NCBI GenBank assembly: GCA_033065855.1
Contig: JAVXUO010002553.1
Span: 93,909-157,908, forward strand
Source of the DNA: Escallonia rubra
Taxonomy: Eukaryota; Streptophyta; Magnoliopsida; Escalloniales; Escalloniaceae
DNA length: 64,000 nucleotides
Direction of reading: 5' to 3'
The notes under the pieces: model-generated
The model's database searches: none
What the model saw: the letters and a program-made list of their open reading frames with translations, nothing else
Told to the model about the DNA's origin: nothing
Part shown: piece after piece, positions 42,156 to 52,862 of the stretch
Numbering within the stretch: position 1 is the stretch's first letter
Layout: each line of letters starts with the position of its first letter
Position numbers and translations under genes: made by a program

Positions 42156-43485
42156 AAATCTATGAGTGTCCATGTGTGTGTATTAAAGGGCGGTCAAATT
42201 AGGAGGAGAGTGGTGAGTTGAAAATATGTACCTCCTTAAGTAAAAGGCGCGTCAACGGGGATTAGAGTAGGGTAGGCAGTGAATTGCATTGCTGAGGCTA
42301 CATACATATGCAGTACTTGGTTTTCAACAACCTGAAATTGGTAAAAGGATGATGTAAATACACTCGCAAATCAGCAACAGTGGAAAGAACCATGGCATTA
42401 AAATTTCAAATAACCCGCTTTTAGATTTGGTATGACCACTCAGTAACACATACAATATTCTAAATTAAAAGCAGTGAACCAGTGACTATGAATAGACTTT
42501 TGTTAATTTACCTGACTGTCTCGTTATAACAAATACATTAAGATGATGATGGACCACTAAACCTTGAGTATATGATTTTTTTGATTTGTTCTCTATTGGA
42601 ATGCATCCTTTTTTTTCTTACGCTGATACTCTGGACATCAGTAGATTGAATTTGGGGAATGCAAGTGTTTCCAGTTACTCAAGAATGTGCATCAAGGAAA
42701 TGCAAGTGTTCAATCTACGTAAGCATGCGCATTAAGGGAAGCAACTAACCCTTTGGTCTAAACCACTACTCACTAAACTACCATCAATTTACAATCTATA
42801 GCGTTTGAAAATCACAAATTCAGGAAAAATGCTTCAAACAAAAATCTGCTATAGATTGCTTTGAGCAATCCATTCAATAAAGCATGCACTTCCAATTCTC
42901 CTATACAAACATGCATGCAATATATTTTTTGCTTAAAGGAGAGGAGTTACCTCGTATAGAGATGGCAAAGATGCGGTGGAGAAAGAAAGGATTGATGGAT
43001 TGAAGGAGCCTTCTCTGAAAATTGCTTCCAACGAAAATCTGGTAGAATCTAGGCTGCACGGGACAGCAATTTGGTTTGATCAAAATTGCTTAAAACCAAA
43101 ATCTGGTATGTTGATGATGGAGTGCTGTTTCTGTGGGTTTGATTAAAGAAGAGGTGTACGACGGCGTGGGCTTGGAGTTGGAGTTCGAGTGCAGCGTCGA
43201 CTTGAAGCATGTACGGTGGAGGAAGAGCAAATTGACGGATTGAAGGCAGGGAGCTCAACAGACGGGTGTTTTTGTTTTTCTGGATTGTGGGTGTAAGAGT
43301 TGTGTTAGAGGAGGAGACTCCAGGAATAAAAGTTTAATCCTACGTGGCAAACAATCTGATGTGGCGTAATTAGAGCTTTAAAAATCCGATGTGTCGCAAT
43401 TTTAAGCGAAGGCTTCAGCTTTTTATATATATATAGATATATAGATGAGGATTGATAGGATTTTTACCTACAGTAAAAAAAAAAA

Positions 43486-44189
43486 GTAATATATGCTCTC
43501 GTAGTTAATGAGGAAAATTGGTATGATAATGAGCTCAGGCAGCCCCGAAACCCAATTGCATTGGGCTAAGCTTTGTTGAGAATGGGCTAGGCAGAGTGCC
43601 CGAGCGTGACCAAAATATTGAAGCTCAAATTGAGTTTGGGCGAGCTTGAACAACATAGAGCTCGGCCCCCAAGTCGGCTCGGCCCGAATTCGTTAGGTTT
43701 ATGTCCATCGATGGGACATATATTACATGATTCCAAACTATTAATCTCAACTATTGTGCTGATGTGACGGAAAAGGATTACGAACAACATATTAGACGGT
43801 CCTAAATGATTAAGACTATTCAATTATTTCAGTAATCTATCATCTCAGCCTTTTAGTTCAAGAAAAGAAACATTATTAAAAGGTCTAGATCCTTCGTAAT
43901 TATGGCAAAGGAGGACTTTGAAATACCATAACTATACCTATCAAGTTTTTGCTATAAAAATGTTTGCCATTTGTTTAGCAATCGCAACAACATTTAGCAA
44001 ATACTATGGGCTTTAGGCGACGTAACACCAAGAGGATACTGCAAAGGATCCTCATTCAGTGTTGCAGCTAACATAACACAATAATTACTTATTTATTTTT
44101 AGAGCCCGCAAAGACAACAAACATGGCGTGTTATTTGAGAGTCGATATATTTGAGCTCAATTTTAGCTATTTGAGCTCTACTTTTATCA
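43486..44189. other. Array spacer (3' flank of C continued)
   Basis: It matches 26690-27100 and 32755-33150 (TGGTATGATAATGAGCTC and following). No gene is seen. Confidence 0.6.
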
Positions 44190-45365
44190 TATAAAAATAC
44201 TTTTGAAAGTTTTAACGATAAAAGTAAAACTTAAATAATAAAAATTGGAGCTTCAATATCATTTCCATCTTACCAACCGCAAATCCCAAGCTCCACTTCT
44301 AAATGCAAAGCTTCATTATCATATGCCATATGATATCAAGACTATGTTATTTAGTCAATGGTCGGGACCAATGTGTTATTTACTCATGATATCGACCAAT
44401 TAGAACATATAAACTTTTGTATTGAGTGTCATTGAGCCATTAAGGATATTTGATCACTTCGCTATAAAAAAAATCACACTATTCTTATGTTGTTCTTCTC
44501 GACTTCTTTAATAATGATTCCGATCATTTAGGATCAGCGGATATATGGTAAATAAGTGTCGACTTCTCGTAGTCACTCATCTTGTTACATCAGTCTCTCT
44601 TGATCCAACAGTCTTAAATGGTCGGGACCTATGATTCAAAATCATGCAATATTTACTCATGCGACCAATAGGTGCGCTTTTCCTTCAATAACTCGATATT
44701 GAAGAAAGATCCAGTCGAAAGATAGAAACAAAATCGTGAGATACAAGTTCCATTTCATGTCCGGATTCAAGCCAAATTATGAAAGTAAGTAATTTATCTT
44801 GTAATTAATAAAACACTTTGTATATTGCTTGAACAACCCTAAAAAAAGACATAATCTATTTTTCGCTCCAATAGCCTATCAACCCCTTATACCTCGCTCT
44901 TAAATACGTGAACTCTAACAATCAAAACAGATTTTGTAGAAATCATGACACATTGTGTGATGATTTGCTTTCAAATCTTTCGATCGCTAGAGTACAGAGT
45001 AAGCTCCCAACCTTGAGAAGGATACACAAATCTTGCAAAACGTAATAATCTTTTACAATAGACCACTTTTCTCAGAGCAGTTCTTTCTTAAGACTCAAAA
45101 TGTTATTTCGACGCCAATGACGTGCCAATACTGGAATCGCTACTATATGGGAGCGTCTTTGCTTCTTAGTTTGCACATGTTACTACAATATATTATCAGT
45201 GCACTTCTCCTATTCAATTAATCTTACGGTATTTTTAATAAGTATTCTTCCATCTACTTTTCAGAATGATGGAAAAGAGTAGAATTGCGGCACGACTTGT
45301 GTTCTAAAGATTTTACCAAAAAGATCTGCTATTTGTTGTTAAAACTCATGAAACCAATAAAACAA

Positions 45366-45392
45366 CCCCCCCCCCCCTGGGGGGGGGGGGGG
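45366..45392. repeat. C12-T-G14 inverted homopolymer
   Basis: Twelve C, one T, fourteen G: a near-perfect hairpin able to form alternative DNA structures. The paralogous site in R3 (58091-58116) has CCCCCGCGGGTG and then 14 more G, so the tract is unstable. Confidence 0.9.
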
Positions 45393-45495
45393 AGTGTTGA
45401 GTAGGGTTTTTGAAAATTAATAAAAATTTAAATTAAGCACAATCATAAATCTCAATCAAACTAAGTAATACTTCAATGAAGATACTAACTACACA

Positions 45496-47751
45496 ATGTC
45501 CATGCTGTCTTTTTTCCATAAAAGAAAAGCCATAAAAATCTTCAACAACACTGCTCTCACCTTGATTCCTAACGTACCTGTGCCTAACACTATGAAAGAT
45601 TTTAGACCCATTGCTTGTTGCAATGTGATCTATAAGTGTATCACAAAAATGTTGTGTAAAAGAATGCAAATGGTTCTTCCTTCCATAATCAGTAAGAATC
45701 AATCAGCTTTTGTGGAAGGGAGGAATATTGGGGATAACATTCTGTTGATGCAGGAGCTAGTAAGGAACTACCATAGGAATGAAGGCAAACCTAGATGTGC
45801 CATCAAGGTGGATATTAAAAAAGCTTATGATACTGTTGAATGGGAATTCTTGAAACAGGTAATGGAAATTCTGGATTTCCCAGAGATATATATTTGGTGG
45901 GTCATGGAATGTGTTCAAAGTGCAAAGTTCTCTGTTAGCTTGAATGGATCTTTGGAAGGATACTTTAGCAGTCAAAGGGGATTGAGACAGGGTGACCCTA
46001 TGTCCCCTTATCTCTTTCTTCTAGTGATGGAAGTATTATCATGCTTATTGGAGGATATATCAAGGCAAACATGGTTTACATATCATCCAAGATGTGAAAG
46101 ACAAAGCATCACTCATGTATGCTTTGCTGATGACCTCTTCATCCTAGCAGGGGCAAATGTGAATACTATAACTCTAATAAAGCAAGCAATCAAGGATTTT
46201 GGTCAAATGTCTGGGCTTTTACCAAATTTGCAAAAGAGCTTGGTATTCATGGCTGGTCTAAGTGAAGGAACAAAAGAACAGCTGACTCAGATTTTGGGAA
46301 TACCTGAAGGTACTCTCCCTGTTACCTATTTGGGAGTACCTTTAATAACTACTAAACTCAAGGTAGCTGAGTGCCAAGTTCTAATTGATAAACTCTCTAA
46401 AAAGATTGAGAGTTGGGCAGTGAAGCATCTCTCTTATGCTGGTAGAATGCAGTTGGCTACATCAGTTCTCTTTAGTATGCAAATCTACTGGCATTCTATC
46501 TTTCTATTACCAAAGAAAATAATAACTCAAGTAGAAGCTAAAATCAGAAGCTTCCTATGGCATGGGCAAGATATGAAGTGCACTGGGGCCAAAGTAGCAT
46601 GGGAAGATGTCTGTTTACCAAAGAGAGAGGGTGGATTAGGATTGAAAAGGCTTCAAGAATGGAACAAAGCTGCAGTCTCTAAATATATCTGGGATATTGC
46701 AGCAAAAAAGGATACTCTTTGGGTAAGATGGAGTCATAGTTATATCTTAAAAAATCAAAATTTTTGGCACTTTAAGACTACTATGGATCTATCATGGACA
46801 TGGAGGAAGATAATGAAGTTAAGAAGTCTATGGCAAGATGCTATCAAATATAAGGTTGGCAATGGTGGGGCTACTTGGTTCTGGCTTGACAACTGGCTTC
46901 CTAAAGGTCCTATTGTGCATCAATTTGGACATAGAATAATATATGATGCAGCTCTCCCTGTGGATATAAAGGTAAAGGATGTTTGGTTGAGCAATGGATG
47001 GAATATTCCTAGAAGATCTCAACAACTCAGAGCACTGCTTGATCAATTACCTACTCATATTTCTGTTAATGCAAATGAAGAAGATCAAGCAGTTTGGCTT
47101 TACCAAGAGAATGGCAAGTTCAGTATAAAATCTGCTTGGAATGCTATAAGAACTTGCAAAGAACAACCTACATGGTGGAAAATAGTGTGGTTCCCTGGAC
47201 ATATACCCAAATGTGCATGCATATTATGGATGCTCTGCAAACAGAAACTGAGAACAAGGGACAAGTTAAGAGCATGGAATGTGGTGGTTGAAGATACATG
47301 TTGTTACTGTCTACAGCAGCAAGAGACACAAGAGCATTTGTTTATGGCATGTCCAGTTGTTAAAGAAATATGGGATAGGGTATTGAATCAGCTGGGAATC
47401 AGAGTTGCATTTCATCAATGGTCACAACTTCTTCACTATGCAATCAAGAAATTCAGAGTTGCATTTCATCAATGGTCACAACTTCTTCACTATGCAATCA
47501 AGAAATTCAGAGGTAGTAGTTTCAGAGCTTCCTTGAGCAAGTTAGTGATGGCTGCAACAGTCTATGCGATCTGGCAAGAAAGGAATCAAAGGATATTTGC
47601 AAGCCAACAAAAGGAGGTTGATGGGATTATTGCTGACATTGAGCATTGGATCCTCTATAGGGTTCTGAGTTGGAAAAAAATGAAACCATCAATGGATAAC
47701 CAACAGCTCTGCTCCAACTGGAAGATTCCTATTACAATTTTGCAAAATTGA
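45496..47751 (+). CDS. LINE ORF2 fragment: reverse transcriptase, 751 codons, open
   Basis: The frame covers the RT domain: the FRPIACCNVIYK region (about residues 36-47), the A-motif AIKVDIKKAYDTVEW, the template-grip block RGLRQGDPMSPYLF, and the catalytic FADD in HVCFADDLFILAG. A thumb/connection region and a C-terminal zf-RVT domain follow (WKIVWFPGHIPK to CCYCLQQQETQEHLF). The endonuclease domain is missing because of 5' truncation. The apparent ATG at 45496 lies in the duplicated target site, not in the element, so it is not a native start. An in-frame 54-bp (18-residue) direct repeat occurs at 47401-47508. That the frame is still open suggests recent insertion. Its product would not be mobile without the endonuclease and its own promoter. 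Confidence 0.92.
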   Translation: MSMLSFFHKRKAIKIFNNTALTLIPNVPVPNTMKDFRPIACCNVIYKCITKMLCKRMQMVLPSIISKNQSAFVEGRNIGDNILLMQELVRNYHRNEGKPRCAIKVDIKKAYDTVEWEFLKQVMEILDFPEIYIWWVMECVQSAKFSVSLNGSLEGYFSSQRGLRQGDPMSPYLFLLVMEVLSCLLEDISRQTWFTYHPRCERQSITHVCFADDLFILAGANVNTITLIKQAIKDFGQMSGLLPNLQKSLVFMAGLSEGTKEQLTQILGIPEGTLPVTYLGVPLITTKLKVAECQVLIDKLSKKIESWAVKHLSYAGRMQLATSVLFSMQIYWHSIFLLPKKIITQVEAKIRSFLWHGQDMKCTGAKVAWEDVCLPKREGGLGLKRLQEWNKAAVSKYIWDIAAKKDTLWVRWSHSYILKNQNFWHFKTTMDLSWTWRKIMKLRSLWQDAIKYKVGNGGATWFWLDNWLPKGPIVHQFGHRIIYDAALPVDIKVKDVWLSNGWNIPRRSQQLRALLDQLPTHISVNANEEDQAVWLYQENGKFSIKSAWNAIRTCKEQPTWWKIVWFPGHIPKCACILWMLCKQKLRTRDKLRAWNVVVEDTCCYCLQQQETQEHLFMACPVVKEIWDRVLNQLGIRVAFHQWSQLLHYAIKKFRVAFHQWSQLLHYAIKKFRGSSFRASLSKLVMAATVYAIWQERNQRIFASQQKEVDGIIADIEHWILYRVLSWKKMKPSMDNQQLCSNWKIPITILQN

Positions 47752-47851
47752 TTTTGTGTATTTCCTTGTATTAATCTGTTGAGAAAAGAATGTACAAAAT
47801 AGAAAATTGTATATTGAGCTTTCAAGGTAATAAAAGGACCTATTACCAAAA
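45501..47851 (+). mobile_element. 5'-truncated L1-type LINE with 14-bp target duplication
   Basis: AACTACACAATGTC occurs at 45487-45500 and again at 47852-47865. The empty site is preserved in R3 at 58210-58223, and R2 shows its right half at 50501. The insert is 2351 bp. It lacks ORF1 and the endonuclease, carries the reverse transcriptase part of ORF2, and ends in ATAAAAGGACCTATTACC followed by a short A-run. Confidence 0.95.
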
Positions 47852-47865
47852 AACTACACAATGTC

Positions 47866-48338
47866 AAGCAATTGTAGAGCAATAACAATCTTCTTCTGGG
47901 TCAAGATCAAAACCCTTACAACACTTGGTGATTTCCCACACCAAGCACAAGCCTTGAATCCACAAAGTTCGCCCAAGACTTGACAATCTTTTTACAAAGA
48001 TCAAATGTGTGCAAAGAACCCCTCCTGAAAGGAAATGAGTACAAATAAAACTCTAATACAATAGAGAGGTGAGAGAATTGATGACTTGAAAAAAGCTCAT
48101 TCTCAATCAAATGATTGCTCACAAAAAATGCTCTCTTTAATGATGTGAAATCATGAAGATGAAGAGAGAAAAGTTTAATCTATGAGCCTTGATGTTTCTC
48201 TAATGAATGGAGTCTTAGAATGTGATTTCCATAGTGTATGATGAAGTCCCAAGTTACTTTTACAGGGTGGATATCAAATATAGCCGTTATAGAAAGATTT
48301 GTCATGATTTTGGGCAAAATCAGCCGTTATTTTTTATA
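47866..48338. other. R1 spacer between LINE and MULE
   Basis: It is near-identical to 50511-50982 and 58224-58695. It holds only short frames, conserved because the DNA is duplicated. Confidence 0.8.
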
Positions 48339-49701
48339 GGGTGAATTACACTAAACCCCCTGAGATTTACACCCAAGTCTCACAAAGGACCCTAAGGTTT
48401 CAATTTCAACAACTAACACCCCAACTTTGCATTTTCGATCCAATTGGACCCGTTACAAGAGCTGTGGATGGCCGTTCACCTTGAGGGGCATTTTGGGTAA
48501 CCAATATTTGGTGGTCTCTCCCTTTCTCCATCTTCTACCTTTTTCTTCCATGAACCCTGCACATTTCACTCACACACACACATACACACAAATGTACAGT
48601 CTCACAACACACAGTGATACACACACAACACATATATAAACACACGCACACACCCATTTGTACACAACTCATCCCTTCCACACCTACTACCTCACGGCAG
48701 TGGGTTTTTTTCCCCCTTCTTTTTTAACACACTTTACACACTTATGCACATATATATAAACACACAGCAGCATGCACAACAAATGCCGCAGGTTGCTCAA
48801 CAGCATACCTCGCAACTAGCACATACTAGGGAGCAACAGGGATCACAAGCAGGACCAGACATGCAACACCAGGGGCAGCTTAGGCAGGAAGCAGTACAGC
48901 AACCCAGCCATCATATGTTCTCGCTGGCAGAACAACAAATGGTAGCACAAGGCAAACAAATTCCACAACAAGCATTGCAGCAAGTGCCTCAGCAGCTGGG
49001 GCAGCTGATCTTCCACGACCGCGGCAACTTCAAACAGCCACCACTGCGGCCGATCTTCCACGACCCAGTACCGCATCACCCATTTTCCCTGCAACCGACC
49101 ACCACATCGTCGACATCAGCCATTGTCGCTGTAACTAACGACCACCGCGGCCGATCTACCTCCACCGCGACCCAGTACCGCATCACCCATTTTCCCTGCA
49201 ACCGACCACCACATCGTCGACATCAGCCATTGTCGCTGTAACTAACGACCACCGCGGCCAATCTACCTCCACCGCGGCCAATCGTAAACTTCAAACAGCC
49301 ACCACGGCGACCGAACTACAACGACCCAGCACCGCATCACCCATTTTCCTTGAACCGACCACCACACCGCCGACATCAACCATTGTCGCAGCTTAGGCAG
49401 GAAGCAGTACAGCAACCCAGCCATCATATGTTCTCGCTGGTAGAACAATAAACGGCAGCACAAGGCAAACAAATTCCACAACAAGTGTGTTAAAAAAGAA
49501 GGGGAAAAAAACCACCAAATATTGGTTACCCAAAATGCCCCTCAAGGTGAACGGCCATCCACAGCTCTTGTAACGGAAAATCGATTTTGGGTCCAATTGG
49601 ATCGAAAATGCAAAGTTGGGGTGTTAGTTGTTGAAATTGAAACCTTAGGGTCCTTTGTGAGACTTGGGTGTAAATCTCAGGGGGTTTAGTGTAATTCACC
49701 C
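48339..49701. mobile_element. Non-autonomous Mutator-like element (Pack-MULE candidate), 9-bp TSD
   Basis: Terminal inverted repeats of about 180-190 bp begin GGGTGAATTACACTAAAC at both ends. The target TTTTTTATA is duplicated (48330-48338, 49702-49710) and appears once at the empty sites in R2 (50974-50982) and R3 (58687-58695). A 9-bp duplication and long TIRs are diagnostic of Mutator-like elements. There is no transposase. The interior contains CA-repeats, a Gln-rich frame and duplicated blocks of about 100 bp. Confidence 0.94.
48744..49241 (+). pseudogene. Gln-rich open frame inside the MULE, probably captured host sequence
   Basis: The 165-codon frame begins in CA-repeat-derived codons, then runs Q/H/P-rich (for example QQALQQVPQQLGQLIF). 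The tail contains a block of about 100 bp twice (THFPCNRPP and neighbours). A roughly 100-bp part (AGCTTAGGCAGGAAGCAGTA and on, 48876-48975) recurs at 49388-49487. Composition suggests a fragment of a plant Q-rich regulatory protein, but the parent gene is not recognised. It is unlikely to be a functional protein. Confidence 0.45.
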
Positions 49702-49892
49702 TTTTTTATATAACGGTCAATAAAGTCAACTACATTCCTAATGTAGTCGCCTGCATTCCCTCACTGCCCGTTACTCAAGTACCTCACAGAACCCCCTTTC
49801 TTATTTTGGGTATAACTCTCTCTAGAAAAATTGAATTGAGGTGCCGTTTTTTGCTTTGGAAAGCTAACAAAAAGTTTTACCAAAATATGAAA

Positions 49893-50060
49893 CTGGGGGA
49901 TGGCGGACTCACCATACACTATCAAGGCAACCTTTTTTAGGCTACACAAACAGATAGGCATCACAACTCCTTTAGCTATGGAATTACGGGGTTTGCGAGA
50001 TAGCCTACAACTACCAGTTAATCTTAATATTAAAAAGCTCATCATTTGTTTGGATGCCGA
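49893..50060 (+). pseudogene. RNase H-like (RVT_3) LINE fragment, copy in R1
   Basis: The translation contains ELRGLRDSLQLPVNLNIKKL followed by an I.CLDAEAI segment, the pattern of the C-terminal RNase H domain of plant LINEs (AEL.ALRDGL...L.I..L..E.DA). Only the central strand-helix unit is present; the first catalytic Asp region is not seen. It is repeated in R2 and R3. Confidence 0.6.
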
Positions 50061-50500
50061 GGCTATTTATGTCCATCTGCAGAGCATATATTGTTTGGTT
50101 TTATGTCCATCTACGGAGCATATATTGCTCCCAACTATCAATGACCTTTAAGAAAGGACAGATGTGATGGAGATACGGGCAAAGGAAGGCAAAGTGTTAC
50201 AAGTGTATTCAATGGTCCTAAACGGTCGAGACTATACAATATTTTATATAATCTATCGCCTTAGCCTTTTAATTCAAAGAAAAAATATTATCAATGTTAG
50301 ATCCTTTGTAGTTATGACAAAGGAGGAATTTCAAATACTGTAGCTAAACTTATAAATTTTTTGCTATAATAATATTTGTCATTTATTTAGTGAATGTAGA
50401 TAATTACAATTTGTGCTAGTCAATAATTCAAAATTTCATTGGGCGAACTTTAGCGAATGTAGATAATTACAATTTGTGCTAGATAATTACAATTTGTGCT

Positions 50501-52854
50501 ACACAATGTCAAGCAATTGTAGAGCAACAACAATTTTTTTCTGGGTCAAGATCAAAACCCTTACAACACTTAGTGATTTCCCACACCAAACACAAGCCTT
50601 GAATTCACAAAGTTCGCCCAAGACTTGACAATCCTTTTACAAAGATCAAATGTGTGCAAAGAAACCCTCCTAAAAGGAAATGAGTCCAAATAAAATTCTA
50701 ATACAATAGAGAGGCAAGATAATTGATGACTTGAAGAAAGCTCATTCTCAATCAAATGATTGCTCACAAAAATGCTCTCTTTAATGATGTGAAATCATGA
50801 AGATGAAGAGAGAAATGTTTAATCTATGAGCCTTGATGTTTCTCTAATGAATGGAATCTTATAATGTGATTTCCATAATGTATGATGAAGTCCCAAGTTA
50901 TTTTTATAGGGTGGATATCAAATATAGCCGTTATAGAAAGATTTGGCATGATTTTGGGCAAAATCAGCCGTTATTTTTTATATAACGGTCAATAAAGTCA
51001 ACTACATTCCTAATGTAGTCGCCTGCATTCCCTCACTGCCCGTTACTCAAGTACCTCACAGAACCCCCTTTCTTATTTTGGGTATAACTCTCTCTAGAAA
51101 AATTGAATTGAGGTGCCGTTTTTTGCTTTGGAAAGCTAACAAAAAGTTTTACCAAAATATGAAAAGATTATCACTAAGAACATTTTTGAGAAAATTTGAG
51201 TAAGCTTTAAACTTCGCTCATTTTCAAGAAACACACTTGTGTGAAAGTTTATGAACTCACATACAATGCACAAGGTGTTCTAAGGTCATTTGAGGTCATA
51301 GTCATCAATCCAAACGTCAAACCAAGTCATCAGAGAACTAAATTGGGCACCGCAATGCCAGGGGGTTGCTTTATGGTTTATTGGTTCAACCGGCTGTTCA
51401 AACCATTATTAGTAATAATATCTTAGTCTACTTTATGCTAGTCAAATGTATCAACACATACACACACATATTTATAGTATCATGTTCCATGATTTTTAAA
51501 TAAGTCATTTGATTCATGCTTACTATAGACAGAGCAGTCAATGCGTGTCTCGTGCAAGTGGGGGATGGCGGACTCACCATACACTATCAAGGCAACCTTT
51601 TTTAGGCTACACAAACAGATAGGCATCACAACTCCTTTAGCTATGGAATTACGGGGTTTGCGAGATAGCCTACAACTACCAGTTAATCTTAATATTAAAA
51701 AGCTCATCATTTGTTTGGATGCCGAGGCTATTTATGTCCATCTGCAGAGCATATATTGTTTGGTTTTATGTCCATCTACGGAGCATATATTGCTCCCAAC
51801 TATCAATGACCTTTAAGAAAGGACAGATGTGATGGAGATACGGGCAAAGGAAGGCAAAGTGTTACAAGTGTATTCAATGGTCCTAAACGGTCGAGACTAT
51901 ACAATATTTTATATAATCTATCGCCTTAGCCTTTTAATTCAAAGAAAAAATATTATCAATGTTAGATCCTTTGTAGTTATGACAAAGGAGGAATTTCAAA
52001 TACTGTAGCTAAACTTATAAAGTTTTTGCTATAAAAATATTTGTCATTTATTTAGCGAATGTAGATAATTAAAATTTGTGCTAGTCAATAATTCAAAATT
52101 TCATTGGCCGGTCAAATATTCAACGTTGCGAAAAGGCCAGACCAAAGTGCTAACTTGGAGTCAAACAAAATAGTGGGCTCGAGCCAAAACTCTGGCTACT
52201 ATAAAAATCGAAGAGGTCAACTTTGATGGAAAGTTAAAGAAGGATGATACCAATGAGCATATGGATGCCCCACCTCCAGCGGATATGAAAACAAAGAGAA
52301 CGGGTTCATCTCTGCCGCCTCCCTGTCTGTCTAGCAGCTGCAAGACATGATAGTAAACACAATCAGGGCTCAATACGGAAGACCGTCTCGTGACATTCTC
52401 GTGTACTCGAAACCCTATACAAAGCCCTAGTTTTCGCGGTTACAACAATGCGTGCAGAAAATGAAGTTAGCAAAATATAATATTCTTATGATATCAAGCA
52501 TTGTCCATTGAATATATTTTGACTACCTCTCATGTGATAGCTTTAAAATTGTAAAAACCAAACATGTCGTAGTAAGATGGTTATTTAGTAATTAAATTTC
52601 TCATTGCCTGTAATTTTAAAAAAATTAATATGAAGTACCGTTATTTTAGATAAGTAATTATGTAAAATTAAAATGATATTGCAGCAAAGACGAAATTTGG
52701 TTTTCCTTGTACATCCTATAGATATAGAATACTATAGAAGTAAGCAGACAAGAACCTCGGTCAACACAGGCCACTTCAGGGAGTACGTCAGCAAAAGAAA
52801 ATAACAAAGCAGACGGAAGTTCATTCAGTAAGAACATAGAAAATTATTGGAGAG
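50501..52854. repeat. Spacer duplication copy R2, upstream of SDR gene D
   Basis: Colinear with R3 from CACAATGTCAAGCAATTG onward, without LINE, MULE or the 917-bp hAT. It therefore provides the empty sites for the MULE and that hAT. Short reading frames here (for example 51241-51426) recur in R3 and look non-coding. Confidence 0.88.
51558..51740 (+). pseudogene. RNase H-like LINE fragment, copy in R2
   Basis: Nearly identical to 49893-50060. The frame starts a little earlier, including a KWGMADSPYTIKATFFRL stretch. Confidence 0.6.
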
Positions 52855-52862
52855 TTCGAGTG

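Larger units (their letters stand above)
38615..43445 (-). mobile_element. Helitron, 4.8 kb, carrying RPA1-like gene remains
   Basis: On the minus strand the element starts TCTATATATC after a host A (43446) and ends CTAG before a host T (38614), the A-to-T insertion rule of Helitrons. Eight bases inside the 3' end is a perfect hairpin CCCGTGC-ATTT-GCACGGG (38627-38644), the usual rolling-circle terminator. There are no terminal inverted repeats or target duplication. No Rep-helicase could be found, so it is non-autonomous. It carries the C-terminal half of a replication protein A-like gene (38902 to about 39900) and other sequence of unknown origin. It is inserted in the retroposon 37312-43485. 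Confidence 0.85.
37312..43485 (+). mobile_element. Poly(A)-tailed LINE-like retroposon, split by a Helitron
   Basis: The flanking array sequence is interrupted between GTAATCTATGCTCT (37298-37311) and its near-copy GTAATATATGCTCT (43486-43499), a 14-bp target duplication with one mismatch. An 11-A tail (43475-43485) precedes the right copy, as expected for target-primed reverse transcription. After removing the Helitron (38615-43445) the retroposon is about 1.34 kb (37312-38614 plus 43446-43485). Its 3' end (TTATTAATAATA, then TTTTTACCTACAG and poly-A) resembles plant L1 tails. The body is GC-rich with open frames on both strands (for example 37378-37884 minus, 168 codons) but no recognised LINE domain, so it may be a non-autonomous derivative. 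Confidence 0.72.
44190..50500. repeat. Spacer duplication copy R1 (holds LINE and MULE insertions)
   Basis: It aligns to R3 (56958 onward) from ACTTTTGAAAG through to the LINE target, continues after the LINE at 47866, then after the MULE at 49702, and ends near 50500 where copy R2 begins. Relative to R2 and R3 it has lost about 400 bp (junction near 49890, AAAATATGAAAC to TGGGGGATGG). Confidence 0.85.

Noticed and set aside
49263..49596. Minus-strand frames over the right half of the MULE
   Set aside because: These mirror the plus-strand frame because the ends are inverted repeats. No independent evidence of coding.
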